DNA of 64,000 bases from Prochlorococcus sp. MIT 0603 (GCF_000760215.1 NZ_JNAW01000004.1:62001-126000); one strand, 5' to 3'. Shown: positions 33,680 to 41,824, counted from the stretch's first letter. Numbers and translations: made by a program. The notes: a model not told the origin generated them from the sequence alone.

Positions 33680-34162
33680 TCAAAGAAAAGAAGGGTCTAA
33701 CAATGATGGTCTATACGAAAGTAAAAAGGGCCTCTCTTCGTTTTTAACTGCAGTGATCACATCTTCTCCAGTATGCCAAATCCATTGTTGTTGAGGAGAC
33801 CTTCCATCAATATCAACGCTTGTTCCAACTGGAGGACCAAAACGGTGTCTTAATCCAGCCAATACTTCAGTCATATTTTCATAATCCATTTCGTAAGCAA
33901 GCTGTTTCAACCCATGATCATCCTCAACACGAACACGAAGTCTATTTACAGGTAACCCACTTATCTGAAAATCTCTGACTTCAAAAAGGTCCTTACTTGC
34001 TTCTTCCTGTACAGGGTTTAATGACGCACCTAAATGTCTTTCTACACTTTGGAGATCCATCCCCCATGTCAACCCTTCGACACAAGCATTTACAGGCATA
34101 GCCTTGAGCTGAATCAACACAAGAAGAAGAACTAAACAAATTATTTTAAAAAACCCTGCCAT
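33680..34162 (-). CDS. Exported hypothetical protein, 160 residues
   Basis: Not recognised. A signal peptide (FKIICLVLLLVLIQLKAMPVNA) precedes a mature protein of about 130 residues with one early cysteine (NACVEGLTWGMDLQSVERHLG). This start is typical of small periplasmic proteins in which GLTWGMS-like motifs begin a repeat fold. A later GLRHRFGPPVGTS block supports that. Alone between the 33.57 kb head and the metal-regulated cluster. Confidence 0.6.
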   Translation of the reverse strand: MAGFFKIICLVLLLVLIQLKAMPVNACVEGLTWGMDLQSVERHLGASLNPVQEEASKDLFEVRDFQISGLPVNRLRVRVEDDHGLKQLAYEMDYENMTEVLAGLRHRFGPPVGTSVDIDGRSPQQQWIWHTGEDVITAVKNEERPFLLSYRPSLLDPSFL

Positions 34163-34252
34163 TTAAATGCCTTTGATCTTCCTAATTGAAAAGTAGAGGA
34201 TTACTTCCACGAGGTACATCTTTTGTGCGAGATTGAACTAAAAGAAAGATAA

Positions 34253-34340
34253 GATCTCCTAACTGACTGGCTAATAAAGCATAAGCTTTGACTGGTGGAA
34301 AACGATTAAAAGAAATTAATAAATTCTGTTCGGGCGCTCA
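34253..34340 (+). repeat. Possible eroded EVE-gene head
   Basis: aactgactggctaataaagc (from 34256) resembles AACTACTGGCTAATGAAGAG of the heads with one inserted base, and the following attctgttcgggcgc recalls the TGTTCGAAC 11-mers. It is too decayed for certainty. It would be the left border of the CobW/phosphoesterase segment. Confidence 0.3.
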
Positions 34341-34357
34341 CCTTGTCCTGATTACAG

Positions 34358-34380
34358 AATGAAAATGATTATCATTCCAG
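34358..34380 (+). promoter_or_regulatory. Zur/Fur-type operator
   Basis: AATGATTATCATT (34364-34376) is a perfect inverted repeat around one base, inside GAATGAAAATGATTATCATT. It fits the common Zur/Fur box pattern (TGATAATNATTATCA family). It lies about 45 bases upstream of the CobW-like gene, a typical repressor position. Zinc (Zur) is more likely because of the CobW-like gene, but iron (Fur) cannot be excluded. Confidence 0.65.
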
Positions 34381-34421
34381 CTCTTTGTTAAGCTCATAAT
34401 ATCTTTACCATTGCCCAAAAG

Positions 34422-35207
34422 ATGGGACAAAAATGGTTGATTTCAGGTTCGCCAGGGTGCGGGAAGACCACCTGGATACTTAACACAATCAAACGTAATC
34501 CAGGTGCTTGCGGATATTTACGTCTCGCTGAGCAGGCTAAAAACGGTCAAGAGAAATCACCTGAATCTCTAATTGATTACACATTTTTAAAAGATCAGGT
34601 TCCTCATCTAAAAGACTTATCCGGCTGTCCTGATACCTCAATTTCAAAGCACAAAGACTTACTAATTTTAATTGAGCTTTCACAATCCCAATCACCTGAG
34701 GAATTAGAAGCAGTCGGGATAAATCCTTACGTCAAGAGTCAACTCGAGTCCTTAAAGCTGCAACCTGATAGGCACCTACACTTTGGTCGAGACTCAGAGT
34801 TACCAAATAATGACACATTGGTTTTCAAAGAACTTGCATTTTGGAGCCTCAACCTTGTTAAAAGCGTATGGGATCCACAGAGTCTGAATACCTTTTGGTT
34901 TGAGCTTGTCAATGGAGCCTATGGAGATGTCTATAGAGCCAAGGGTCTCATGAACTTGCCCGATGGACAGTCTGTTTTCTTCAACTGGATTGTGAGTCAA
35001 AAAGGGTCACAGTTTCTTCCACTAAAAACAGTTTCTCCTCCTAATGGCAGGCCTGAAAGAGCATCAGGGCTTGTTATACAAGGAAAAGGACTTGATTGCA
35101 TAAACATTCAGTCAACAATTAATCTCTGCCTGCTAAACGATGCCTTACTCGAAATGCATCAAATGCCTCTGAGGGATCGACAACCAGAAGCCCTCCACGC
35201 AAGTTAA
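34422..35207 (+). CDS. CobW/COG0523-like P-loop protein
   Basis: COG0523 proteins are G3E GTPases that deliver or manage metals, often under Zur control. The N-terminus has the P-loop SGSPGCGKTTW (residues 8-18). The usual CXCC zinc site and the NKxD guanine motif are not evident. The late part GDVYRAKGLMNLPDGQSVFFNW resembles the C-terminal CobW domain start (AKGxxxxxx...FN). So it is a diverged member. Operator upstream; 5 bases from the next gene. Confidence 0.62.
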   Translation: MGQKWLISGSPGCGKTTWILNTIKRNPGACGYLRLAEQAKNGQEKSPESLIDYTFLKDQVPHLKDLSGCPDTSISKHKDLLILIELSQSQSPEELEAVGINPYVKSQLESLKLQPDRHLHFGRDSELPNNDTLVFKELAFWSLNLVKSVWDPQSLNTFWFELVNGAYGDVYRAKGLMNLPDGQSVFFNWIVSQKGSQFLPLKTVSPPNGRPERASGLVIQGKGLDCINIQSTINLCLLNDALLEMHQMPLRDRQPEALHAS

Positions 35208-35212
35208 TCATC

Positions 35213-36028
35213 ATGAAACATGCAGTAATCTCCTGCCTACATGCCAACCTAGCTGCTGTAAAAGCAGTACTAAATGATATTGATCAAAAAGGAATTAGCG
35301 ATATCACCTGTCTTGGTGATCTAGTGGGCTATGGACCACAACCGAATGAAGTAGTAGATCTAGTACGAGAACGTGCTATTGCTAGCTGTCAAGGGTGCTG
35401 GGATGAAGATATTATTGAAGGTCTTAATGCATGCGAATGCAGCTACCCATCTCAACTAGCGGAAAAGCGTGGGCACCTAGCTCATGAGTGGGCAGCAGAG
35501 CAATTAACAGATATCAACAAAGATTTTCTAGCAAGTTTGCCAACATCAATACGTAGAGATCGCATGCTGTTTGTTCATGGTAGTCCCAATAGCCAACATG
35601 AGTATCTTCTACCTGACATGAATGCATTTGCAGCACTTGAAAGAGTTGAGAAAGCCGGAGCTGACACTTTGTTTTGCGGACACACTCATCAACCTTATGT
35701 ACGTGAACTGAAAAATGGATCAATTCGAGTGCGGCTACAAAGCACGTCTAATCAGAATGCAGAAGACAAAGAAATAAACTTACCAATGCGAAAAATAGTC
35801 AACGCAGGATCAGTAGGTGAGCCTCGTCATGGCAGTACTAATGCCACCTATGTAATCCATGATGATGTTACTGGAGAAGTTGAGATCAAAGAGGTGGCCT
35901 ATGACATTGGACTAACATGCCAAGCCATTATTGATGCCGGACTACCACGAATATTCGCATGGAGGCTGAGTCATGGCTTTGAATTTGCCGAGCAAGCCGA
36001 AGATGCTAGTCATGTTTGCGAACGATGA
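35213..36028 (+). CDS. Metallophosphoesterase-like protein with altered metal site
   Basis: Calcineurin-like fold (YfcE/ApaH-like). Typical blocks are present: CLGDLVGYGPQPNEVVDLV, LFVHGSP, FCGHTHQPY and NAGSVGEPR. However, the first motif is ISCLHAN, where most members have ISDIHGN (a metal-ligand Asp changed to Cys). The GNHD motif is replaced by GCWDED. The changes could tune it to another metal or reduce activity. Second gene of the Zur/Fur-box cluster; the next gene overlaps its stop (ATGA). An orphan copy of its start lies at 24262. Confidence 0.78.
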   Translation: MKHAVISCLHANLAAVKAVLNDIDQKGISDITCLGDLVGYGPQPNEVVDLVRERAIASCQGCWDEDIIEGLNACECSYPSQLAEKRGHLAHEWAAEQLTDINKDFLASLPTSIRRDRMLFVHGSPNSQHEYLLPDMNAFAALERVEKAGADTLFCGHTHQPYVRELKNGSIRVRLQSTSNQNAEDKEINLPMRKIVNAGSVGEPRHGSTNATYVIHDDVTGEVEIKEVAYDIGLTCQAIIDAGLPRIFAWRLSHGFEFAEQAEDASHVCER

Positions 36029-36738
36029 TTGAGCGCTGGGCACTAGTGAGTGGTCTAAAAGGTGACCTAGAAAACTACGAGCTGATTCAACGTGATTTAA
36101 AGAAGGCTCGTGGAGTTACGGCCTTATTTGTCCTGGGAGATATGATCGGGCCAGAACGCAACTGTGATGCGTTGTTAAATCGACTACAAAACCCCCGACG
36201 TGATGAGTTACAACCTCAATGCATTTATGGCTGGTGGGAAGAGCAGCTGCTTACAGAGCAGGGATTACGTGGCGAGAAAAAGGCAGATGCTTTGCGACTA
36301 AATCAAGGAGAAGAAGCAGTAACAGCCTTATTGAATGCTGTTGATACCTATCATCTCAAGTGGCTATCATCACTTCAATTTGGCTTCATTGAATTGGACT
36401 GCGGTCTAATTCACGGAAGCTCAGCAGATATAGGAGATAACCTTACATCAGAAACCTCTCCGCTAATTCTTATTGATCGCCTTACTCGACTTGATGTAAA
36501 CAGATTATTTACAGCACACAGCACTAAACAATTTCATCTTGAGCTCACTGGAGGAAGGCTCGATTCACAGGTAAAAGACTTGAATGGTGAAAGTCAACAT
36601 CAGCAGAAAGTATCTAAACAAAGCATTATTGGGATTGGAGCAGGGGAGAGTTACACCATCTATGACGTTGGTAGTGATAAAACACACTTTCTTACTGCTG
36701 GTGCACAATGCAATACACCAGGCAAGGGGTTTGCATAA
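36025..36738 (+). CDS. Degenerate metallophosphoesterase paralogue
   Basis: The ATG at 36025 overlaps the TGA of the upstream gene (ATGA) and is preferred to the earlier in-frame start. The layout parallels its neighbour: LVSGLKGDLEN for motif 1, LGDMIGPERN, YGWWEEQ for the GNHD position, LIHGSS and FTAHSTKQFH. Most metal ligands are lost, so it may be a non-catalytic partner. 237 residues. Third gene of the cluster. Function unknown. Confidence 0.6.
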   Translation: MIERWALVSGLKGDLENYELIQRDLKKARGVTALFVLGDMIGPERNCDALLNRLQNPRRDELQPQCIYGWWEEQLLTEQGLRGEKKADALRLNQGEEAVTALLNAVDTYHLKWLSSLQFGFIELDCGLIHGSSADIGDNLTSETSPLILIDRLTRLDVNRLFTAHSTKQFHLELTGGRLDSQVKDLNGESQHQQKVSKQSIIGIGAGESYTIYDVGSDKTHFLTAGAQCNTPGKGFA

Positions 36739-36784
36739 CAATCATCATTGTGAGTAATTCTTATTCCTTTCAAATACTAATTAG

Positions 36785-36973
36785 ATAGAGCAAAGAAATG
36801 AAGGTGAGAATGTTAAGCCATCCACACACCATCCACACACCATCCACACATCGCAATATCGCTTAGATCCCATGACATCACAGAAACCCAACTACTGGCT
36901 AATGAAAAGTGAGCCTGCCTTCATACCAATCGATCTCAGCTTTTCATCAAATAAATTCGTTAATTCTTTATAG
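36785..36973 (+). repeat. EVE-gene leader plus head copy, three 11-mers
   Basis: The leader carries three tandem CCATCCACACA units (36818-36850), one more than the EVE gene. ATG at 36872 encodes MTSQKPNYWLMKSEPAFIPI and stops at 36971-36973 after 33 codons, the longest well-aligned head besides 20.42 kb. A right arm (ACCAATCGATCTCAGC) pairs partly with the left (GCTTAGATCCCATGAC). The next minus-strand gene ends inside it. Confidence 0.88.
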
Positions 36974-37091
36974 GTATGGGCATCATCTTCCCACCACCTT
37001 GATCATCATCATCTTCAAACCAGAAAAAGATAACCACTATTCCAAAAATCGCTATAAACAATGAATAAGAGATAACCGCAAGTTCACTCAT
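36960..37091 (-). CDS. Small one-span membrane protein, 43 residues
   Basis: Starts MSELAVISYSLFIAIFGIVV, a single membrane helix, followed by an Asp-rich segment (FEDDDDQGGG) and KMMPIPIKN. Its stop overlaps the right edge of the EVE head at 36.87 kb by 14 bases. A decayed copy is at about 490-605. Not recognised. Confidence 0.55.
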   Translation of the reverse strand: MSELAVISYSLFIAIFGIVVIFFWFEDDDDQGGGKMMPIPIKN

Positions 37092-37154
37092 TTGTTTTTA
37101 GTTACGAATTTCGAAAGAGACTATCAGAAACAAGAAAAGGTAATGTGTCTAATT

Positions 37155-37367
37155 TTACAACCGCATTTTTTTAGGAGGATTTTGATTAGCAATATTCTCA
37201 CTCCTATATAATTGATGTATACCTTCTAACTGATTATAAATAGCTAACAATTGAGCGCTGACATGGTCAATATTTTCAATACCGTTTAAGTCAAAAATAA
37301 TCCTTTCAATTCGATTCTTTGATTCGATTAAAATATGGCACTCTCTAGTTCCTGATTCGTATAGCAT
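37155..37367 (-). CDS. Hypothetical protein, 70 residues
   Basis: Not recognised. Soluble, with a strand-like start (ECHILIESKNRIERIIFDLNG), a helical middle (HVSAQLLAIYNQLEGIHQLY) and a basic end. The beginning could fit a small alpha-beta protein. It lies in a stretch of very small genes between two EVE heads. Confidence 0.5.
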   Translation of the reverse strand: MLYESGTRECHILIESKNRIERIIFDLNGIENIDHVSAQLLAIYNQLEGIHQLYRSENIANQNPPKKMRL

Positions 37368-37408
37368 TAGATTAGGTCCTCAATTTCGTAAAATATTTAA
37401 TAAGAAAG

Positions 37409-37501
37409 CTACGAGAAATATGTCAATAGCATAATGATAATACCAATCATAGCTAATCTGCTATTAAGGATTTCGGCTTTTATAAGATTAGAGAAAGACA
37501 T
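37409..37501 (-). CDS. hli: Minimal high-light-inducible protein (Hli/SCP)
   Basis: The 30-residue product MSFSNLIKAEILNSRLAMIG continues into IIIMLLTYFS. It contains the one-helix chlorophyll-binding motif A-E-x-x-N-x-R-x-A-M-I-G of the Hli family, which protects photosystems by energy dissipation and pigment binding in the thylakoid. The usual C-terminal extension (GQxxPG) is absent, so it is among the shortest forms. The motif makes the call secure; whether it is functional is less so. Multicopy hli genes in accessory regions are typical of Prochlorococcus. Confidence 0.75.
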   Translation of the reverse strand: MSFSNLIKAEILNSRLAMIGIIIMLLTYFS

Positions 37502-37748
37502 CGTTCTAAGCTAAAAAGTATTAAACGCTAATCAAGCTAACAAAGCGACAAAGAACATATCTGTAACTATTAATGCTCTTATCTGCAAGAAGGAGGGTGA
37601 ATATAATATTCAGTATATTTTACTACAAAATTCACTCTAAAGCTGTCAGCGTTTAGGGATAAAAGCCTTCCTAAATATGATTTAGTCTCATTAAATACAT
37701 CTCAGAAAGAATAAATCTATATCTTAATTTTAACCAAAAAATAATATC

Positions 37749-37901
37749 ATGGAAGCCATTACCCTGAAAAAGCAATGTGCCATAAGAAAAGCAATTACAA
37801 GAAAATTTAAGAAAGCCAAGCCATCCGCAATTACCTTTCAAAGGGATACTTTTAAGCCTTATCTAAAAGTCAATAAATCAAATCTTAAAAAATCTCTTTA
37901 A
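37749..37901 (+). CDS. Small very basic protein, 50 residues
   Basis: Not recognised. Lys/Arg-rich (MEAITLKKQCAIRKAITRKF, KKAKPSAITFQRD, LKKSL), predicted to bind nucleic acid or acidic partners. It ends 3 bases before an acidic small gene on the same strand. Both could be chance frames, but composition and spacing favour real genes. Confidence 0.4.
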   Translation: MEAITLKKQCAIRKAITRKFKKAKPSAITFQRDTFKPYLKVNKSNLKKSL

Positions 37902-37904
37902 ACA

Positions 37905-38078
37905 ATGGATGACAATCAAGACTTTGACGAAAAAAGTCCTGACCTTTATGAAGAGGTCTTAGTTTCCGAATCCTTAGATCAATACGAAGGTCTTTTGAAT
38001 CGTTCCAAAAGTACTAAAGAATATCTAAAAAACATCCATCAAATATTGAGCCTTAACCACATAAAAACTAAATACTAG
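37905..38078 (+). CDS. Small acidic protein, 57 residues
   Basis: Not recognised. The first 30 residues are rich in Asp and Glu (MDDNQDFDEKSPDLYEEVLV) and the second half is a polar helix (LLNRSKSTKEYLKNIHQIL). It follows the basic gene after 3 bases. A basic/acidic pair can form a complex; there is no evidence beyond charge and order. It ends just before the 38.15 kb EVE leader. Confidence 0.4.
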   Translation: MDDNQDFDEKSPDLYEEVLVSESLDQYEGLLNRSKSTKEYLKNIHQILSLNHIKTKY

Positions 38079-38084
38079 AATTAA

Positions 38085-38222
38085 GAAAGGAGGGTGAGAA
38101 TATTAATCCATCCACACACCATCCACACATCGCAATATCGCTGAGAACCCATGGCACAACAGGAACCTAGCTACTGGCCAATGAAGAGCGATCCTGATCT
38201 TTTTATCAGTTATAGCAACTAA
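38085..38222 (+). repeat. EVE-gene leader plus head copy
   Basis: The leader has two CCATCCACACA units (38108-38129) and CGCAATATCGCTGAGAACCC as in the native gene. ATG at 38151 opens MAQQEPSYWPMKSDPDLFIS and stops at 38220-38222, just before the nuclease gene. Left border of a one-gene segment. Confidence 0.88.
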
Positions 38223-38250
38223 TCTAGTCCATTTATTGCCTATTTCTCTT

Positions 38251-38643
38251 TTGAAAAAAATATCAATCATACCAATATTTTTAATATTAATAGGGTGCTC
38301 AAAGCCTCTAGACAAAGAGAGTGTAGTTATTCAAAATTGCTATGACGGAGATACTTGCACCACAATCACAGGAGAGAAGATCAGGCTTGCTTGCATCGAT
38401 ACTCCAGAACTAAAAGGAAAGAAAGCTAATCCAATCCCGGCCAAAGCAGCTAAAGACTATCTCAATGGATTAATTGCTGGAGAAGAAGTATTTATTAATC
38501 GGATTACAAAAGATCGCTATCAAAGAACAGTTGCTGAACTATCTCTAGATGGAATGAATATTCAAGAACATTTAGTTGATCAAGGCTTCGCGATCATCTA
38601 TGAAAGATATGCAAGTCAATGCAACTGGTCAAAACAAAAGTAG
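38251..38643 (+). CDS. Staphylococcal-nuclease-like lipoprotein
   Basis: A signal peptide with lipobox (MKKISIIPIFLILIGCS) precedes an SNase/thermonuclease fold: NCYDGDTCTT (Ca-binding Asp), KIRLACIDTPE (Arg and Asp), and DRYQRTVAELSLDG with the catalytic Arg region. The DTPE glutamate and both arginines are present, so activity is plausible. The TTG at 38251 is preferred over the TTG at 38236 because it gives the usual MKK start. A surface or periplasmic nuclease could scavenge phosphate or act on incoming DNA. Alone between two EVE heads. Confidence 0.78.
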   Translation: MKKISIIPIFLILIGCSKPLDKESVVIQNCYDGDTCTTITGEKIRLACIDTPELKGKKANPIPAKAAKDYLNGLIAGEEVFINRITKDRYQRTVAELSLDGMNIQEHLVDQGFAIIYERYASQCNWSKQK

Positions 38644-38770
38644 ATAGAGTAAAGAAAAGAGATGGAAGAATGAGGTTTCATTCCAACTCCATTCCAACCA
38701 TCGAGTATCGCTAAGATTACAGGCTATGACTGAACCTAACTACTGGCTAATGAAAAGTACGCCCGACTAG
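38644..38770 (+). repeat. EVE-gene leader variant with different 11-mers
   Basis: The same leader frame (tagagtaaagaaa ... ATCGCTAAGAT) and head (ATG 38726, MTEPNYWLMKSTPD, stop 38768-38770). In the place of CCATCCACACA it has two CATTCCAAC-type 11-mers (CATTCCAACTC, CATTCCAACCA; 38679-38700). So the position is conserved while the unit sequence is swapped. Confidence 0.85.
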
Positions 38771-38804
38771 CTATTACTAGGTTCTCAAGGAATCGTGATT
38801 TTTC

Positions 38805-38837
38805 ACCCAAACTTTACCCAAACTTTACCCAAACTTT
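38805..38837 (+). repeat. Three tandem 11-mers
   Basis: ACCCAAACTTT occurs three times in perfect tandem directly after the 38.73 kb head. It is related in pattern to the TGTTCAAACTC pairs behind other heads. It lies at the 3' side of the minus-strand gene 38863. Confidence 0.9.
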
Positions 38838-38862
38838 TTAGTAATTAACAGTAGCTCTAAAT

Positions 38863-39657
38863 TTAGAGAGATGGCTTTCTTTCTTCAGCATAAGGAGTTA
38901 ATTGTTTAATAATATCAAATATTGCAATACCCATAGGCATTGCAGTTCTCTGTTCCCGAGGGGTACGAGTATCTTTTGAATAAATCAATTCAACAACTCT
39001 CATGCTTGCTTCGTTTGAGTCAGTCAAACAATACCAAGTACGAGGAGAGCCACCAATAATAGTTTTAAAGACCTGACCCTTAGAATCAATTATTGAAGGT
39101 TCAAAATCAGTGGATGAATTAATAAATATTCTCTCACCTTTTTTATTTTCATAAGCCATTACAATAGAAACATCAGTAAAATGATTAACCCTATTATCAT
39201 TACGTTTAGGCTGCAAATTATACCCTACTCCACTATATTTATTGGGAAACGCATAATTAGATACCAATAAATTATGCACTACAATATCCTTCATTTCTTC
39301 AAATGAATAATCTTCAACATCATTACTTCTGAGATAATTCATAAAATCTTCTATGGTTTTTTTATTGATAAATTGAGCATTAATCCTGACACTTTTCATG
39401 TCTAACTTATTTAAACCAATATAATCAGAGTCGTTAGCTAAATACTTTCTTTCTACAAAACCTTTATCACAATAAAAATATTTCTCATTTTCAGAACTTA
39501 CTGAGACAGCCTTTCCTAGATTACCTCTTTTAACTTTCAATGGGTTTAAATTAATGATATTCCCACCTTTATTCAAATCTGATGAGATAAGAGGCGAAGC
39601 TGAAAATATCATCAATGCACCAGAAAGAGCTGTTAAGAATTTTTTTGAAAATGACAT
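38863..39657 (-). CDS. Exported hypothetical protein, 264 residues
   Basis: Not recognised. A signal peptide (KFLTALSGALMIFSASPLIS) precedes a mostly polar mature part with two cysteines (YFYCDKGFVE and TWYCLTDSNE) and a helical block (KTIEDFMNYLRSNDVEDYSF). The C-terminus (RTPREQRTAMPMGIAIFDII) has no known motif. It lies 34 bases downstream of a lipoprotein gene on the same strand, so both are probably one exported unit. Confidence 0.6.
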   Translation of the reverse strand: MSFSKKFLTALSGALMIFSASPLISSDLNKGGNIINLNPLKVKRGNLGKAVSVSSENEKYFYCDKGFVERKYLANDSDYIGLNKLDMKSVRINAQFINKKTIEDFMNYLRSNDVEDYSFEEMKDIVVHNLLVSNYAFPNKYSGVGYNLQPKRNDNRVNHFTDVSIVMAYENKKGERIFINSSTDFEPSIIDSKGQVFKTIIGGSPRTWYCLTDSNEASMRVVELIYSKDTRTPREQRTAMPMGIAIFDIIKQLTPYAEERKPSL

Positions 39658-39691
39658 TGGAAATAAATGAGTTGAGTTATTAAAAAAGTTT

Positions 39692-40324
39692 TTATTTAAC
39701 TTTTAAGTATCCGGTAAATCCATCTACGGGTTCCCCCATTCGGAAAAATGGCAATTGCCAACAACTATTTTCAGTCGAATATGTACAAGAAGTTAAGTAT
39801 TCTCCCTCTGAAGTTATTATCTTGTTAAAAACTTTAAGTTCTCTCTTCTTTTCATCAAATTTCGTAATAGCTTGATACTTTGTTGAATTTTTAGTATTTT
39901 CCCATTTGTAAGTCTTACCTATCTCTATGGGACTGTATGCATAACCTGTAATATTTGATTTTTCTTCTCCAGTTAAATCTCTGTTTTTATAGGATCGACA
40001 AGTAGTGTATGGCACTCCATTATATAATGTTTCTTTAAAATATAATTTATCCATATATAATTTACCCTTTTTAGTTTTATATACGATTGTCATTGGTATG
40101 GATTTTGCAGGATCAAACATTGATCCACCTTCATCCCTTTTTCTGTAGATAGCACTTTTAAAAATTTTCCCGCATCTAATGCTGTTATTAGCTATGAAAT
40201 TCTTTTTACTATTAGCTCTTTGTTTCAATTGCTTTTCAGGGTCTAATGATGAATCTTGACCTCCTCCTGAGCATCCTGACAAAATCAATGTTGCAATAAT
40301 ACCGATCAATTTAAAAGATTTCAC
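39692..40324 (-). CDS. Lipoprotein, 210 residues
   Basis: The lipobox LILSGCSGGG at residues 13-22 marks a lipoprotein. The mature part is Lys-rich and probably beta-rich (MTIVYKTKKGKLYMDKLYFK, YKWENTKNSTKYQAITKFDE, CTYSTENSCWQLPFF) with several cysteines. Upstream partner of the 264-residue exported protein. Not recognised; codon use is very AT-rich compared with neighbouring core genes. Confidence 0.65.
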   Translation of the reverse strand: MKSFKLIGIIATLILSGCSGGGQDSSLDPEKQLKQRANSKKNFIANNSIRCGKIFKSAIYRKRDEGGSMFDPAKSIPMTIVYKTKKGKLYMDKLYFKETLYNGVPYTTCRSYKNRDLTGEEKSNITGYAYSPIEIGKTYKWENTKNSTKYQAITKFDEKKRELKVFNKIITSEGEYLTSCTYSTENSCWQLPFFRMGEPVDGFTGYLKVK

Positions 40325-40485
40325 TCTAAACTCTATCCCAAAATTTAAGAATTAAATATTATCTTACATCAACCTATTAATTTAATACTTTTTAAAACCT
40401 TTTATTTACCTAAATAGTAATTTATTGGATAATGAATTTATACCCAAAAAAGTTTGAATAAACCTTGTTTCAAGCTTAAAAATTC

Positions 40486-40543
40486 GCTGAGATCCCTTGA
40501 TATGACTGACGTTAACTACTGGCTAATGAAGTGTGAGCCTTGA
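40486..40543 (+). repeat. Short EVE-gene head copy
   Basis: GCTGAGATCCCTTGATATGAC and the head ATG at 40502 (MTDVNYWLMKCEP, stop 40541-40543) match the heads at 20.42 and 22.06 kb. There is no CCATCCACACA leader. It borders the single-gene arsJ segment; ATG of arsJ follows after 21 bases. Confidence 0.85.
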
Positions 40544-40564
40544 GTAATAGCAAGCACTTAAATA

Positions 40565-41824
40565 ATGAAATTATCATCTCTTCAGCAATACGGGATCGTT
40601 ACTACAAATTATTGGGCGTTCACTCTGACAGATGGCGCACTTCGCATGTTGGTGGTTTTTCATTTTCACCAACTTGGCTATACAGCTTTAGAGATTGCAT
40701 TTCTTTTTTTGTTTTATGAGTTCTTTGGGGTCATTACTAATCTCTATGGCGGCTGGATTGGTGCTCGATATGGCCTACGACTAACTCTCTGGGCAGGCAC
40801 ACTTCTTCAAATCAGTGCTCTTTTGATGTTGGTTCCTGTTGCTTCAAGTTGGCCGAAATTTCTAAGCGTTAGTTATGTGATGGTTGCGCAAGCAATTAGT
40901 GGTATTGCTAAAGACCTCAACAAAATGAGTGCAAAGAGTGCAATCAAAACAGTCGTACCTGAAACCCCTGAAGAAGAACAAAAAGGAAAAAAGAAGTTGT
41001 TCAAATGGGTTGCTCTTTTAACAGGATCAAAAAATGCCCTAAAGGGGGTTGGGTTTTTCCTAGGAGGGGCATTACTAACTGGATTTGGTTTTAATAATGC
41101 TGTTGGGCTAATGGCGATTGGCTTGGCGTTGTCATTTCTTATGACATTGATCTTGCCAGGTGATATTGGACGGATGAAGGAAAAACCAATATTTAAGGAC
41201 CTTTTCTCAAAATCAAAAGGAATTAACACTCTCTCGACTGCACGTTTCTTTCTCTTTGGAGCTAGAGATGTGTGGTTTGTAGTCGCATTACCTGTTTTCC
41301 TTGAGACATCACTTGATTGGAACTTCTCTGAGATTGGAGCTTTCCTAGGCCTATGGATTATTGGATACGGTTTTGTACAAGCATTGGCACCAAGTTTAAG
41401 AAATCTTTGGGGGAAGAAGTCGAGCCCAGGAATTTCAACGGTTCAATTTTGGAGTGCGTTGCTGATGGGGATACCTGGACTAATAGCCATTGCATTATGG
41501 AGACAGAATGATCCAAGCATTGCCATTACTGCTGGTTTAATTGCGTTCGGAATAGTTTTCGCAATGAATTCTTCTATTCATTCATACATGGTTTTGGCTT
41601 ATACAGATGCTGAAAATGTCAGCCTCAACGTTGGCTTCTATTACATGGCAAATGCGGCAGGCAGGCTTATTGGGACGCTTCTATCAGGAGTTTTATTTGT
41701 ACTGGGAGATACTCCTTATTTAGGCATGCAGATTTGTTTGTGGTGTTCCAGCTTATTTATCCTCTTCTCATGGTTGAGCAGCCTTCAGCTTCCTTCACTA
41801 AAGAACTCCGGGTGTCTTAATTAA
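40565..41824 (+). CDS. arsJ: Organoarsenical efflux MFS permease ArsJ
   Basis: ArsJ exports 1-arseno-3-phosphoglycerate, which a GAPDH partner makes from arsenate, giving arsenate resistance. The 419-residue protein shows family blocks recalled from ArsJ: TTNYWAFTLTDGALRMLVVF, LFYEFFGVITNLYGGWIGAR, SGIAKDLNKMSAKSAIK, WVALLTGSKNALKGVGFFLG, and FLFGARDVWFVVALPVFL. Twelve hydrophobic spans fit an MFS fold. No dedicated GAPDH or ArsR gene lies beside it in this window. The gene stands alone between two EVE heads. Confidence 0.88.
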   Translation: MKLSSLQQYGIVTTNYWAFTLTDGALRMLVVFHFHQLGYTALEIAFLFLFYEFFGVITNLYGGWIGARYGLRLTLWAGTLLQISALLMLVPVASSWPKFLSVSYVMVAQAISGIAKDLNKMSAKSAIKTVVPETPEEEQKGKKKLFKWVALLTGSKNALKGVGFFLGGALLTGFGFNNAVGLMAIGLALSFLMTLILPGDIGRMKEKPIFKDLFSKSKGINTLSTARFFLFGARDVWFVVALPVFLETSLDWNFSEIGAFLGLWIIGYGFVQALAPSLRNLWGKKSSPGISTVQFWSALLMGIPGLIAIALWRQNDPSIAITAGLIAFGIVFAMNSSIHSYMVLAYTDAENVSLNVGFYYMANAAGRLIGTLLSGVLFVLGDTPYLGMQICLWCSSLFILFSWLSSLQLPSLKNSGCLN

